A DNA stretch of 64,000 nt from Ktedonosporobacter rubrisoli (GCF_004208415.1 NZ_CP035758.1:1116001-1180000), one strand, 5' to 3'; positions 8,136 to 17,432 are shown, counted from the first letter of the stretch. The notes: a model not told the origin generated them from the letters alone. Program-made: numbers and translations.

Positions 8136-8936
8136 ATGCCATTTGTCACAGTTCCCGATGGGACACGCCTCTACTATGAAGTTTCGGGACAGGGTGAGCC
8201 CTTGTTACTGGTGAATGGCCAGGGGATGGATCATACATCCTGGAAGGAGTTGCGCACTGACTTTACAGAGCGCTATCAAGTTATCATCGTCGATCATCGC
8301 GGGACCGGCCTAAGCGATAAGCCAGCCGAGCCCGCTTATACGACGCGTGGACTTGCGCAAGACATGATTGCCGTACTCGATCATCTCGGCATTGCACGCG
8401 CCCATGTATATGGCTTCTCGCTAGGTGGACGCATCAGCCAATGGCTAGGCATCAACTACAGCCAGCGTGTAGGCGCATTAGTCCTCGGCGCAACTTCTCC
8501 AGGTTCGGCTCACGGCATTGCGCGCTCTGCCGAAGTCGAGGCGCTATGGAGCAATCCGCCCGGCGATCCCCAGGAAGCCCTACAAAAGATAGCTGCCCTG
8601 TTTTTCTCACCAGCCTGGGCGGCTGCGAACCGGGAAACCGTCAGGGCAAGCTTTGGAAATATGCCGATTCCCGAATACGCCCGCAAGCTGATCAGCCAGG
8701 CCAGCGAAGCCCATGATGCCTGGGAGTCCTTGCCCCAGATTACGGCGCCAACGCTCATTTTACATGGCAGTGCCGATATGCTCAACCCTACGGGCAACGC
8801 ATCTCTACCGGCTGAGCGCATTCTCAATGCAGAGTTGTCCATACTTGAGGGCGCCCGCCACGGCTATCTTGTCGAATTTCGGCAAGAGGCCAGCAACATC
8901 GTCAATGCCTTTCTAGCGCGTCATCCATTGCAATAG
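8136..8936 (+). CDS. Alpha/beta hydrolase
   Basis: A 266-residue fold with the oxyanion region LLLVNGQGMDHTSW, nucleophile elbow GFSLGG (Ser near residue 97), a Asp-bearing strand LILHGSADMLNP and the catalytic His in EGARHGYLVEF. The first gene of a two-gene plus-strand operon with the oxidoreductase at 8970, 33 bp downstream. Closest in style to lactonase/esterase-type hydrolases (for example 3-oxoadipate enol-lactonase-like), but the substrate cannot be named. Control by the divergent TetR is likely because of the palindromes in its promoter. Confidence 0.8.
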   Translation: MPFVTVPDGTRLYYEVSGQGEPLLLVNGQGMDHTSWKELRTDFTERYQVIIVDHRGTGLSDKPAEPAYTTRGLAQDMIAVLDHLGIARAHVYGFSLGGRISQWLGINYSQRVGALVLGATSPGSAHGIARSAEVEALWSNPPGDPQEALQKIAALFFSPAWAAANRETVRASFGNMPIPEYARKLISQASEAHDAWESLPQITAPTLILHGSADMLNPTGNASLPAERILNAELSILEGARHGYLVEFRQEASNIVNAFLARHPLQ

Positions 8937-8969
8937 ATTTCCCTCGTTACACTAAAAGGAGAACAGAAA

Positions 8970-9989
8970 ATGAAAAGCTATTTCGTAAAGAATGGCGGCG
9001 GCCTCGCCAGCCTCACCTTGAAAGAGCAGGATATCCCAGTCCCTGGCCCTCACGAGGTCTTGCTGCGCGTACGGGCCAGCTCTTTCAATTACCGCGAGCA
9101 GGCCATCCTGCAGGGTATCTATCCCTTGCCAATTAAGGAACCTGAAGTTATCCCGTTAGCAGATGGCGCCGGCGAAATCGTGGCTGTAGGTCCGGGCGTC
9201 ACGCGGGCCCGCGTGGGGGATCGTGCCGTCATAAATTCCCTCGTCAAGTGGATTGACGGTCCCTTTACAAGCTGGGAAGAGCAGGGCAAGCAGCTCAGCG
9301 GCAGCCTTGACGGTTTTCTCACCGAATACGCGCTCTTGAGCGAAGAAACTGTCTTGCCGCTTCCTGAGCATCTTTCCTATGAAGAGGCCGCGACCCTACC
9401 TATAGCCGCCCTGACTGCCTGGAATGCCTTGGAACGGGAAAGCCTACCGCAGGCCGGAGATACCATACTCCCCTTGGGAACAGGTGGGGGTTCGCTCTTC
9501 GCCCTGCAATTCGCCAAGGCCGCCGGCGCCCGCGTCATTGCCACCACCACGAGCGCCGACAAGGTAGAGCGCTTGCGTGCTTTGGGCGCCGATGCCGTGA
9601 TCAATACGCGTACAACGCCCAACTGGTCTGAAGCAGTGCGCGAATTGACGAATGGCCGGGGCGTCGATCTGGTCATGGAGTCAACAATGCCGGCCTCGCT
9701 TGAGCAATCGATCAAGGCAACCGCAGTCTCGGGACAGGTGAGCCTCATTGGCTGGCTGCCCAGCGATGTCTCAAGCATCGATATTGGGACCTTCTTCTTC
9801 AATGTCGTCAACCTGCGCCCCATCTTCACGGGGAGCCGCGCCCAGTTTGAGGCCATGAACAAATTTATTGCCAAGCATCGTATCAGACCCATCATCGACC
9901 GCGTATTCCCTTTTGCGGAGGCCAGGGCTGCATACGAGTATAACGAGAAGGGCCGCGCATTTGGCAAGGTCGTAATCAGCCAGAATTGA
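8970..9989 (+). CDS. NAD(P)-dependent alcohol dehydrogenase / quinone oxidoreductase (MDR family)
   Basis: 339 residues with the GroES-like N-terminal domain (VPGPHEVLLRVRASSFNYREQ) and a Rossmann domain (PLGTGGGSLFALQFAKAAGARVIATT). It lacks the zinc-binding Cys cluster of classical alcohol dehydrogenases, so it belongs to the zinc-free quinone-oxidoreductase-like group of the medium-chain superfamily. A strong SD (AAAAGGAG) precedes ATG 8970. It forms a probable operon with the hydrolase, suggesting a shared degradation or detoxification step under TetR control. Confidence 0.8.
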   Translation: MKSYFVKNGGGLASLTLKEQDIPVPGPHEVLLRVRASSFNYREQAILQGIYPLPIKEPEVIPLADGAGEIVAVGPGVTRARVGDRAVINSLVKWIDGPFTSWEEQGKQLSGSLDGFLTEYALLSEETVLPLPEHLSYEEAATLPIAALTAWNALERESLPQAGDTILPLGTGGGSLFALQFAKAAGARVIATTTSADKVERLRALGADAVINTRTTPNWSEAVRELTNGRGVDLVMESTMPASLEQSIKATAVSGQVSLIGWLPSDVSSIDIGTFFFNVVNLRPIFTGSRAQFEAMNKFIAKHRIRPIIDRVFPFAEARAAYEYNEKGRAFGKVVISQN

Positions 9990-10053
9990 GAAGCTTGGTT
10001 CCCAATTTGCGCAAACAGCAAAGATAACTTGATACTTTCCGGACTTGAAATGC

Positions 10054-10077
10054 GAGTTGGGGGCATGCCCCCAACTC
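10054..10077. terminator. Perfect 24-bp palindrome between convergent genes
   Basis: 12-bp arms GAGTTGGGGGCA and TGCCCCCAACTC with no loop, 65 bp after the oxidoreductase stop. It may act as a terminator for the + strand unit or mark a former insertion; no T-tract follows. A second hairpin (CTCAGCCTTG 10152-10161 / CAAGGCTGAG 10175-10184) lies nearer the lanB end and may terminate the minus-strand lan transcript. Confidence 0.45.
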
Positions 10078-10231
10078 ATCGCCAGAGCTTTTTCAAAGCC
10101 CAAGCAAAAAAAGCCCAAAAGTGAGAGCCGTTTGCATCTCGCGCCGCTCATCTCAGCCTTGACTCGCATCCTGCCAAGGCTGAGCCTGGCAAAAAAATCA
10201 CCACGAAACTCGCTTAAAAGGGAACCTCAGC

Positions 10232-13200
10232 TCAGCCCTGGCGATCTCCTCTTGTCGGGCGCCGACCGATGCTCTCTAAGCTCTGCCGCCAGAAAGCATA
10301 CATGCGCTGCTCTTTCTGCCGATCCAGGTCGAGCAAACGAATTTTATGCATATGGGCAAGGCTGGCCAATATATCATCTTCCGTGCGCCAGAGTTCTCCT
10401 TGCTCAGCCAGTGCACGGACCTGCCGTCCCACAGCCCCCAATGGGACATTCTGTACACTTGTTAATTTTAGCAGCAGCTCACGTTGCGCCTGCAGCGATG
10501 TATCAGGCTGCACTTGCCAGGGCGCAAGTAGCTCACAATAGCGTTTGCGCACGGGGCGAAACTCCTTACTCAACGCGTAGGGTTCTGTACGCGCCCGTAT
10601 CCATTGCAAGCGACGTTCAAAGTCGTAGCCCCAGGCCGCAAAGAAACTATCGAGCGTAAACACCGCCACTTCCAGCGGCTCAAGCGTCAGCTGATGGGCA
10701 AATTGGGCTGCAAGAACATTACTTACCACGCTGCTATCGATAGAGAATACCTGTTCGAGCAGCTCTATCGAGGCTGGCCCTCCATAGCGCTCAGTTTCGC
10801 GCTCATAGCTATCAATACTGTAGCGGTTGAGCCATCCCTGCTCGGCCAACTGGCGACTCCACTGCAGCAATGTTGTGAATAGAGGCTGAATGCTGGCATC
10901 CTCTCTGGCTCGCACGCGCAGACGCAGATGAGATTCGGGATCAGTATAGCGCAGATAAAACCAGCAATCGATCAATCTTCGTTCATGCAAAGCTCTTATG
11001 AGATCACGCAGAGGACCAGCAATGATCTCATCGTGCTGGCGTGGTGCTGCATAGAGCTTGAAATAGCACCAGCGCTCTCCTGGGAAATACTTGCGCTCTC
11101 TCGGCGTTACAACCCTTGGGGAAATGGTTGGTTGAACCAGCCGAGCCTCTCTTTGTGCTGAAGAATCAAGAGCATCGCTGCGCAGTAGAGGAACCACGAT
11201 CTCCGAGAAATAGCCTGCCTCCTGCTCATCGCGTAGCCAGAGGCCCGCGAAATCGGGCAAGAGTTCCTGCAAAGTGAGACGCGTCTCCTTGCTTGCACTC
11301 AGTTTAGCGCGTAATTGAGCGACCAGCATAGGTTGCTCAAGGTCCAGCAATAAACGATTATCGAACTCAGCAAGATAGACATAGCGCGGCACCTGCCAAT
11401 GCTCCCGCCAGTACTGTAAACCAGCAAACCAGCGAGCCTCCTCGCTTCCCGTGCCCCGAGCCTCAATCGTGCCGGCATGCAGTTTCCATTGAGCAGGACT
11501 AAGCACAAGCGTTGCTGTGCCCTCTTTGCGCACAACACGTGGCAAAAATGGCGCGGTATCCAATTTACCCCATTGGAAGCTACTAAGCAGCGGTAACCCA
11601 TCATAGCTAATCTCACTTATGAAACGGCAAACATTGGGGGCAAGTTGAATATTGAGCATGTGGGTTTGGCAAACAACGACTTGCTTGCCTAGACGCAAGG
11701 AACGCAGATAAAACCGGCCATTGCGTATACTAACAACCAGGTCGCTCAATAAGAGCACGCGCTCAAGGGGAACTGAAGGAGTTGTGCCCACAACAATCTC
11801 GTAAGAGCGCAAGGGCGGTCGTATCGCCACATTTGCCGAACGGGCAAGAGGAGGTTGATAGCTCAGCTCTGCGAAAATAGCCTCGGGTAGTAACGACTCC
11901 TCGCGCGCGATCAGGGCCCGTAATTGCTCTTTCTCTTGCTCCCCGAGTATATCAAAAAAGCGCCCAAAGGTACGACCCGCATCAAGAGATCCACAATTCG
12001 GGCTTAACACGGCCTGCCACTCTCCACGATCCAGAGCCGCGCGAGAGTGCGCATGCACCTGAAGATAGATTTCTAAAGAGCGTGGGGCCTGCTCCCGACG
12101 TGGAGACCAGCTTTCGAGCCTGCCTAACAGGCCATCAGTCAGTTCTACCTCGATCCGCCGCTGATTGACGGTCCACATGACGAGATCTTGCAAGATGCGC
12201 TCTCGCTCGTTATTGTCGGATTGCGCTCCCGAGGAACGCAAAGGAGAAGAGCGCGGAGGCTGAGTATAGCCAGCTGGTGCATCCAGGCCGTGCTCAGGGC
12301 TTAATAAATCAAGCAAGGGAACTTCGGCATGCTCGCCATATTTTTCGCTAAATAAGCTTCGATATTCCTTGAGATGGGCCGGACCCTCGGGTACAGGCGT
12401 CATACGCAACAAGAGCTCGGCAATCTGGGCAGCGGCCTTACCGATAGAATCATGCAATCCTGCTGCCTTCAGGGCCAGAGAAGCATCCATCTGTATCTGC
12501 ATACGCGGCTTCTCTCCCGCTGGTAGCAATTTCTCCTGAGCATCTTGCGTCTGCTTGAACTTTTCCAGCAAGGTATCAGGGCTGGCAGCATCGAGCTCTT
12601 CCATATGGCGTAACACAGTCCCCAACCTGCTGCCCAGTTCCTCATCATCCCGAACCTGGGACAGACGCCGATAGACATAATGGGCTGGTCGCGCAGCGGT
12701 CAGCGGAGGGTGGAGATCGCTGACAAGCAAATGATTTTCCCAGAGTTGCCATAATAGGCGATCAATTTGTTGAGGAAGAGCAGAGGGAAAGGCTTCCTGC
12801 AAAGCCCTGTGCAGTTCGGCATAGGGCAGAAAGTGCTGAGCCAGTTCAAGTGCTTTCAAGACGACAGAGGTTGCGCGCAAGGAGATAGCTCTGTTATCCT
12901 GCTGCCCATAGGTATCAGCAACAGGCAGCAAGACACGGCCGCCAGCGACATAAGCCAGTTGATTTGCGCTGACGCGAAGTTGTGACACAACTTCCTGGTT
13001 CGCTTCTATCTTTTGCAGGAGTGAAAGCAGCCAGCTCATATCTGGACGGCTGCGCGTGCCGGCAAGAGGCGGGAAAGCCAGGTGGAGCGAGGTCGTATCA
13101 GCAAAAGTTCCTGCCGCAACACCAGAGAAGAGGCCAAAGGGCGTAGGTCTTGTGCTCATGCGAATGAGGTAGCGCAAGAGTCCGGCATAGGTGCGTTCAT

Positions 13201-13504
13201 TTCGTGCAGGAGAAGCTTTTACACGCGCTAACTTTTCGACGCTCTCAAGTAACGAAGGGCTGGCAACCGCGAGCGCGCCCATGACGCGAGGATCTTTCGC
13301 AAGAATCTGAAGCTCTTGTATACAAGCATTCTGCTGCGCTTGCAGGCGCTGCTCTAGCGAGCCCTCCACCAAAGCTGGCGATCCAGATGTCAGGCTGAGA
13401 AAGGCCTGTGCTGGCAAAAGAGGCGCGCGTATAAGATAGAAATCGGCAGAACTATAAAGGGAGTAGGTCAGGCTTTGCGCCACAGCCTTAGAACGCGTTG
13501 GCAT
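10232..13504 (-). CDS. lanB: Class I lanthipeptide dehydratase LanB
   Basis: 1090 residues, the size of a full-length LanB holding both activities. The glutamylation domain has the R-containing YLIRAPLL near residue 26 (the NisB FLLR-like site) and the signature TRPTPFGLF at 118-126. The elimination (SpaB_C-like) domain starts near residue 800 with RWCYFKLYAAP, RYTDPESHLRLRV and YERETERYGG. LanB glutamylates Ser/Thr of the precursor using glutamyl-tRNA and then eliminates glutamate to give Dha/Dhb. Encoded last in lanA-lanC-lanB, 43 bp after lanC, with SD AAAGGAT. It acts in the cytoplasm on the FELD-leader precursor at 15086. No truncation is seen. Confidence 0.92.
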   Translation of the reverse strand: MPTRSKAVAQSLTYSLYSSADFYLIRAPLLPAQAFLSLTSGSPALVEGSLEQRLQAQQNACIQELQILAKDPRVMGALAVASPSLLESVEKLARVKASPARNERTYAGLLRYLIRMSTRPTPFGLFSGVAAGTFADTTSLHLAFPPLAGTRSRPDMSWLLSLLQKIEANQEVVSQLRVSANQLAYVAGGRVLLPVADTYGQQDNRAISLRATSVVLKALELAQHFLPYAELHRALQEAFPSALPQQIDRLLWQLWENHLLVSDLHPPLTAARPAHYVYRRLSQVRDDEELGSRLGTVLRHMEELDAASPDTLLEKFKQTQDAQEKLLPAGEKPRMQIQMDASLALKAAGLHDSIGKAAAQIAELLLRMTPVPEGPAHLKEYRSLFSEKYGEHAEVPLLDLLSPEHGLDAPAGYTQPPRSSPLRSSGAQSDNNERERILQDLVMWTVNQRRIEVELTDGLLGRLESWSPRREQAPRSLEIYLQVHAHSRAALDRGEWQAVLSPNCGSLDAGRTFGRFFDILGEQEKEQLRALIAREESLLPEAIFAELSYQPPLARSANVAIRPPLRSYEIVVGTTPSVPLERVLLLSDLVVSIRNGRFYLRSLRLGKQVVVCQTHMLNIQLAPNVCRFISEISYDGLPLLSSFQWGKLDTAPFLPRVVRKEGTATLVLSPAQWKLHAGTIEARGTGSEEARWFAGLQYWREHWQVPRYVYLAEFDNRLLLDLEQPMLVAQLRAKLSASKETRLTLQELLPDFAGLWLRDEQEAGYFSEIVVPLLRSDALDSSAQREARLVQPTISPRVVTPRERKYFPGERWCYFKLYAAPRQHDEIIAGPLRDLIRALHERRLIDCWFYLRYTDPESHLRLRVRAREDASIQPLFTTLLQWSRQLAEQGWLNRYSIDSYERETERYGGPASIELLEQVFSIDSSVVSNVLAAQFAHQLTLEPLEVAVFTLDSFFAAWGYDFERRLQWIRARTEPYALSKEFRPVRKRYCELLAPWQVQPDTSLQAQRELLLKLTSVQNVPLGAVGRQVRALAEQGELWRTEDDILASLAHMHKIRLLDLDRQKEQRMYAFWRQSLESIGRRPTRGDRQG

Positions 13505-13547
13505 GTGAATCCTTTCTGTTGAGCATTGTCAGTCGGCAATGCCCCAC

Positions 13548-14933
13548 TCAGGAGAGCAGGAGCATCCGATCCCAGACCGGAAACACATCGGTAGAGGCGG
13601 CAAGCAAGGCCAATGCCACACCAGGTGCCCCTGTAAGCCAGTTCGGCTGATCAACAGCCACAACGGGCCCTTCCATATCTTGAAAACCGAGCGGAGTATC
13701 AGGATTGAAAGAGGCGAGTATCTGCTGAGTAAGTAGGGGAATATGCTCCCTGATCAGAGCGCTCGCGCCCGTATGAGCAAAGTGCAGGCAGATCAGCAAG
13801 AGACCGGCCTTGCCGTGGCAGAGCGTTGGCGAGTGCAAGCGACGTTCTGCAGGAGGCCGACGTAAGGCCGCCTCTACTGCCTCTCGCGCCTTCTGACGCA
13901 AGCCTTCGTCGGGCAAGGCCTCCCCGGCCTGCCAGAGGCTATAGGCTATTCCAGGAGCACCATAACACCAGCCGGCATGCGTTCCTGGCACAGCTTGCCA
14001 CTGTTCAGCCGCCAAGGCTGCCGCATATGGAATAGCTGGCGGCCAGCTGCAGCCCCAGGAGTCGCTAATCTGATGTCGCAAGAGCCAGTTGCTCAGAAAG
14101 CTGATCGCCTCTTGTAGTCCAGGATAACGATAACCGCTTCGCCAGGCCAAAGAGAGCGCAGCAAGAGGACCAGCTATGCCATGCGCCAGTCCACAGTTGA
14201 AGCAACCTTCAGGATAGGATGCGCGATGCTGCTCTGTTGGCAGAAGCGCCGGCGGGGCATACCAGCGTTCTTTTCCCAGGGGCTGATCTGGCGCCGCAAG
14301 CCAGGTCAGATAGGCGAGCAGCACCTCGATAGCCTGCTTCTCTTGCTCACCTGGATGTTCTAGCAGAAGCAAGCCGGCTAATGTTCCTGCAGCCCCCGAA
14401 ATAACATCATAATCGGAGTCGGCTACTCCGCCTTCCTCGTCTGCTCTACGCCATCTGCGCTGTAAGATTTGCTCGCATAACTGCTGCCTGATGTGCGCAA
14501 GCGTTTTCTGATAGCGCGTTCCACCCGCGCTCAACCAGTGGAGGGGCAGGAGCAGGCTGCAGGTTCCTCCAAAGAGCCCGGGAGTCTCAAATGGCATCTG
14601 CTGCGTCCAGGCTGCGGCCTGCCGCAGATGTTGCTGAGCCACAACATCCCAGCCTTGCTGAGGGAAACACCGAGCCAGATGGCTATAGAACATAGCAATC
14701 CCACAGAGGGCCAGGGGAGACCAGCCGCTCTGCTGCGTCGATTGCTCCTGAGCCTTTTGCGCGATGGCGAGGACAGAGGAGGAATTGCGCATGCGCTCAG
14801 CGACACATAATGCAGCCGCCTGCGCCTCAGCGCGCAACGGTTCAGCCAGCAGCGGTTGCCAGGAGAAGGAACGCCCAGGGACAGGAGGCTCATAATGCAG
14901 CAGCTGGGCCGCATCCTTAACATCCTCCGACAT
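13548..14933 (-). CDS. lanC: Lanthipeptide cyclase LanC
   Basis: 461 residues with the alpha-toroid repeat motifs of LanC (GLAHGIAGPLAALSLA, HAGWCYGAPGIAYSLW, CHGKAGLLLI, WLTGAPGVALAL). The three zinc ligands are visible: Cys323 (WCYG), Cys372 and His373 (CHG). LanC activates Cys thiols with Zn2+ and adds them to Dha/Dhb to close thioether rings. It lies 152 bp downstream of lanA and 43 bp upstream of lanB, with SD AAAGGAT. A partly identical but truncated copy begins at 17432. Confidence 0.92.
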   Translation of the reverse strand: MSEDVKDAAQLLHYEPPVPGRSFSWQPLLAEPLRAEAQAAALCVAERMRNSSSVLAIAQKAQEQSTQQSGWSPLALCGIAMFYSHLARCFPQQGWDVVAQQHLRQAAAWTQQMPFETPGLFGGTCSLLLPLHWLSAGGTRYQKTLAHIRQQLCEQILQRRWRRADEEGGVADSDYDVISGAAGTLAGLLLLEHPGEQEKQAIEVLLAYLTWLAAPDQPLGKERWYAPPALLPTEQHRASYPEGCFNCGLAHGIAGPLAALSLAWRSGYRYPGLQEAISFLSNWLLRHQISDSWGCSWPPAIPYAAALAAEQWQAVPGTHAGWCYGAPGIAYSLWQAGEALPDEGLRQKAREAVEAALRRPPAERRLHSPTLCHGKAGLLLICLHFAHTGASALIREHIPLLTQQILASFNPDTPLGFQDMEGPVVAVDQPNWLTGAPGVALALLAASTDVFPVWDRMLLLS

Positions 14934-15001
14934 AATGTTGATCCTTTCCAGAGACTTGCTTGTCAGAAGAGCTTGTCAGGGGAGCAGCAACGCCAGGTAA
15001 T

Positions 15002-15037
15002 GCAGACCCCCTTACAAAAGCCGTAAAAGGAGTCTGC
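15002..15037 (-). promoter_or_regulatory. Conserved hairpin between lanA and lanC (attenuator candidate)
   Basis: On the minus strand GCAGACTCC pairs with GGGGTCTGC (one wobble), extended by CCTTTTAC/GTAAGG. It is present in the duplicated locus at 17488-17522 with compensating changes in the loop but the same arms. Lying 50 bp after the precursor stop, it would allow high precursor levels with lower expression of lanC and lanB, as in other lantibiotic operons. Confidence 0.6.
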
Positions 15038-15085
15038 TCTCTACAACACTAGCTTTGCAGCTTTAGGTAGAAAGATGCACCTATC

Positions 15086-15412
15086 TTAGCAGCCACAACC
15101 AGCGCAAGAATTATAGCAAGATGTACATACCGAGCAATCGCTCCCGCTCGCCACTATTTGCGGCGCCTCGTTCGGCACGCTCACACGTACATCCAGCTCA
15201 AATTCAGCTTCCAACTTACCTTTCTCTGGATTCACGCAGGAATTACAGGTGGCGCAAGAATTGTAGCAAGATGTACATACCGAGCAATCGCTCCCGCTCG
15301 CTACGATGTGCGGCGCTTCACTCGGCACGCTCACGCGTACATCTAGCTCAAACTCATCTGGACTGACAAGATTCTCAACGATAGGCATGTCTAAGACGGC
15401 TTCGTGTAACAT
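15086..15412 (-). CDS. lanA: Tandem-core class I lanthipeptide precursor LanA
   Basis: 108 residues. After an N-terminal MLHEAVLDMPIVENLVSPDE stretch come two units: FELDVRVSVPSEAPHIVAS then core GSDCSVCTSCYNSC..., and again FELDVRVSVPNEAPQIVAS then GSDCSVCTSCYNSCAGCGC. FELD at 21-24 and 71-74 matches the FNLD-type leader motif that LanB binds. The two units are separated by exactly 50 residues. Each core has six Cys (43, 46, 49, 53, 56, 59 and 93, 96, 99, 103, 106, 108) with Ser/Thr donors before each. SD GGAGG lies 6 bp before ATG 15412. LanB and LanC are encoded directly downstream. No leader protease or transporter gene is in the window. Confidence 0.85.
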   Translation of the reverse strand: MLHEAVLDMPIVENLVSPDEFELDVRVSVPSEAPHIVASGSDCSVCTSCYNSCATCNSCVNPEKGKLEAEFELDVRVSVPNEAPQIVASGSDCSVCTSCYNSCAGCGC

Positions 15413-16035
15413 CCATTACCTCCATGTAGTGGAGCACTTAACAGAGTGCATACCTTTTTCCATTATCCGCAAACGAACAGAGAGCATGCTCCATAAACTT
15501 TTGTCTTCTCGCCTTTTGAGCTAGAAAGACGTTTTGTTTGTACGTTTCTCAGGAATGTATCCTCCCCTTACCCCTGAGCAAATACCCAGCCTGCAGTCAA
15601 TTACGGCTGAACAGGAGGACAATTGTGTTAAAAACGAGGAATCAAAATCCTCCGAATAGTCAAGGTGAGAAGGATAAAAGTTTATTTTGGCATAATAAGA
15701 GTGTACACAAAACATGTCAAAAATACAAGCTATATCATGATTATATGTTACATTATGTATCTTAATAGGAGAACCAAAGTATAGTTTGCGTGTATAACAT
15801 ACAGTAGAGTGTGTTTATAAATTTTAGGCTCGAAAAGAATTGGTTACAGCTGACTTACGAATAGCATGCAGTACAGTAAATATTTCCGCATACCGGATTA
15901 GCCAACGCCTGGCAGGCGCAAAAGATACTTGCAAAGCTATTACATCACTTGCGAAAATTTTGGCTTTTCGGGATTTCGTGTAGAATTTCTCCACATTCTG
16001 ATCTCCTACAGAAACGAGTAACATCGGGAAAATAT
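15413..16035. other. ~620-bp AT-rich upstream region of lanA, duplicated at 17927-18540
   Basis: No clear gene. The entire stretch is similar to 17927-18540, from the lanA ribosome-binding site to a shared end near CATCGGGAAAATATG. It probably carries the lanA promoter and a long leader. A weak minus-strand reading frame (15521-15715, FCVHSYYAKINFYPS...) is partly mirrored in the other copy (FCVHSYYDQINFYPS...), but lacks a shared start codon. A third partial copy, inverted, lies at 20930-21015. Confidence 0.55.
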
Positions 16036-17176
16036 GGTAGGACTCCGCTAAACGGTGGTTGAGCATAAAACCCCCTTTCGTAGGCGAACTCTCGGACGAT
16101 TGCGGACCGTCTTGATCGGCTCAGTTTGTCTCCCTGGTCGTCTTCGTCTTTTGGGTTCAATCCAGGGCGATGGCGGAATGCGATATCCCAGCAGTTCGCA
16201 AACACTCCAGACGTGATCGGTGAGCCCGGCAGCCATAGCAGGGGTACAAGGAGAGCCTCTATGCGCAGGTTTACTCAACTCATGATGCGCAAAACAGAAA
16301 TTGTATGTGCAACCGATGAGATACATCCCCGTCTCAAGCGCTCGGAGGCGACGTGCTGCATGGCGAGATTTGCGCGTCAGGCTGGCAAGCCGCTCTCGAA
16401 AGGTCCCATTCAAGCGCTCGATGAAAGCTGTGTTGAGGACTGTACCTCCGCCCGAACGCTGCAACAAGCGCTCGGCTTGCGATTGCAGGCCATGAGCCAT
16501 TCGCCGGGTGATCTCGATGACCCGTTTCTTTTTTGTTCGCTTGATCACCGTACCAATGTGCAGTTGCGGCCAAACTTGCAAGCAGGCTCGTCCTACTCCT
16601 GCGGTTCGCTTCACCTTTTCTCGGAACGCTCGGCAGATACTCCCCGGATAGGCACTCCAGCCATCTGTCAACACAAGTAGGGGAAGCAAGGAAGCCGCAC
16701 ATCGGCGAACCTGAATCATCAAGCGGTCAGCCAGGCTGCGATCACGCGAAGACTGGACCATACCTGCGATCCACAGGCGCGTCGAAACCATCATGGCTAA
16801 CCCCATCCAGGCAATCATCTGGCATCCTTTCACCCGAATCTCATCGGTTTGCACATGCATCAGGTCCAGTTGCCCTTGTTCAATTATCTGCTGATGCACC
16901 TTTTGACAATGTATTCCCGCTCGATCGCGCCAATCTGCCACGGTCCGTTCATCCAAGTCAAAGGCATGCACAATGCCTTGGATCGGGCATCCATAGCTCA
17001 AGAGGGTCACGACAATCACCATGAGATCCATCGGTTTGCGCAAACCCTTGAACATGGTTCCTCGGCGGGCGCTGAACGTTCTTCTGCACGCCTTGCAACG
17101 ATAGCGGGGCCGTTTGGGATCATGGATGACGATGTTGCCTAAACCTTTTTGACCTCTTGCGCAACACATTGCATTC
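16036..17176 (-). mobile_element. IS1-like insertion sequence inside duplicated lanC
   Basis: The duplicated lan segment stops at about 16035 on one side and about 17176 on the other, with only a transposase gene between. One end abuts the truncated lanC copy. No clear terminal inverted repeats or target duplication could be read by eye, so the exact boundaries are approximate. Confidence 0.6.
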
Positions 17177-17208
17177 GGGAAACACCGCGCCAGATGGCTA
17201 TAGAACAT
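16048..17208 (-). CDS. IS1-like DDE transposase, 5' end fused to lanC remnant
   Basis: The open frame of 386 codons begins with MFYSHLARCF, which is lanC sequence, and then continues as transposase from about residue 11. A zinc-ribbon (RYRCKACRRTFS) is followed by a helix-turn-helix. The catalytic acids fit D in HVQTDEIRVKG, D in LTDGWSAYP and E in FIERLNGTFRERLASLTRKS, the last matching the IS1-type IERxN...RxRLxxLxRKS signature. The native N-terminus appears lost or rewritten by the junction, so activity is doubtful. The C-terminus is basic (PKRRRRPGRQ). Transposition, if any, would act on its own ends. Confidence 0.7.
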   Translation of the reverse strand: MFYSHLARCFPNAMCCARGQKGLGNIVIHDPKRPRYRCKACRRTFSARRGTMFKGLRKPMDLMVIVVTLLSYGCPIQGIVHAFDLDERTVADWRDRAGIHCQKVHQQIIEQGQLDLMHVQTDEIRVKGCQMIAWMGLAMMVSTRLWIAGMVQSSRDRSLADRLMIQVRRCAASLLPLLVLTDGWSAYPGSICRAFREKVKRTAGVGRACLQVWPQLHIGTVIKRTKKKRVIEITRRMAHGLQSQAERLLQRSGGGTVLNTAFIERLNGTFRERLASLTRKSRHAARRLRALETGMYLIGCTYNFCFAHHELSKPAHRGSPCTPAMAAGLTDHVWSVCELLGYRIPPSPWIEPKRRRRPGRQTEPIKTVRNRPRVRLRKGVLCSTTV

Positions 17209-17432
17209 GGCAATTCCACAGAGGGCCAGGGGAGACCAGCCACTCTGCTGCGTCGATTGCTCGCGGGCCTTTTGCCCATGGCATGGACAGAGGAGGGTTC
17301 GCGCATGCGCTCAGCGACACATAATGCAGCCGCCTGCGCCTCAGCGCGCAACGGTTGCCAGGAAAAGGAACGCCCAGGGACAGGAGGCTCATAACGCAGC
17401 AGTTGGGATACATCCTTAATATCTTCCGACAT
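17177..17432 (-). pseudogene. Truncated lanC copy (lanC')
   Basis: MSEDIKDVSQLLRYEPPVPG aligns with the start of the intact LanC (MSEDVKDAAQLLHYEPPVPG), and later parts (CGIAMFYSHLARCF) appear in another frame. About 15 bp are missing relative to the intact gene (QPLLAEPLRAE becomes QPLRAE), and a frameshift follows near MREPSSVHAMGK. The rest of the gene, including all zinc ligands, is absent because the IS1-like element abuts it. No second lanB is present. Non-functional. Confidence 0.85.

Noticed and set aside
9377-10066. 229-residue minus-strand ORF opposite the quinone oxidoreductase
   Set aside because: It is the antisense frame of a well-supported MDR-family gene and has no recognisable domain or ribosome-binding site.
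15107-15350. Repeated DNA in lanA as an independent repeat array
   Set aside because: The repeats are in frame and encode the two leader-core units, so they are part of the gene.
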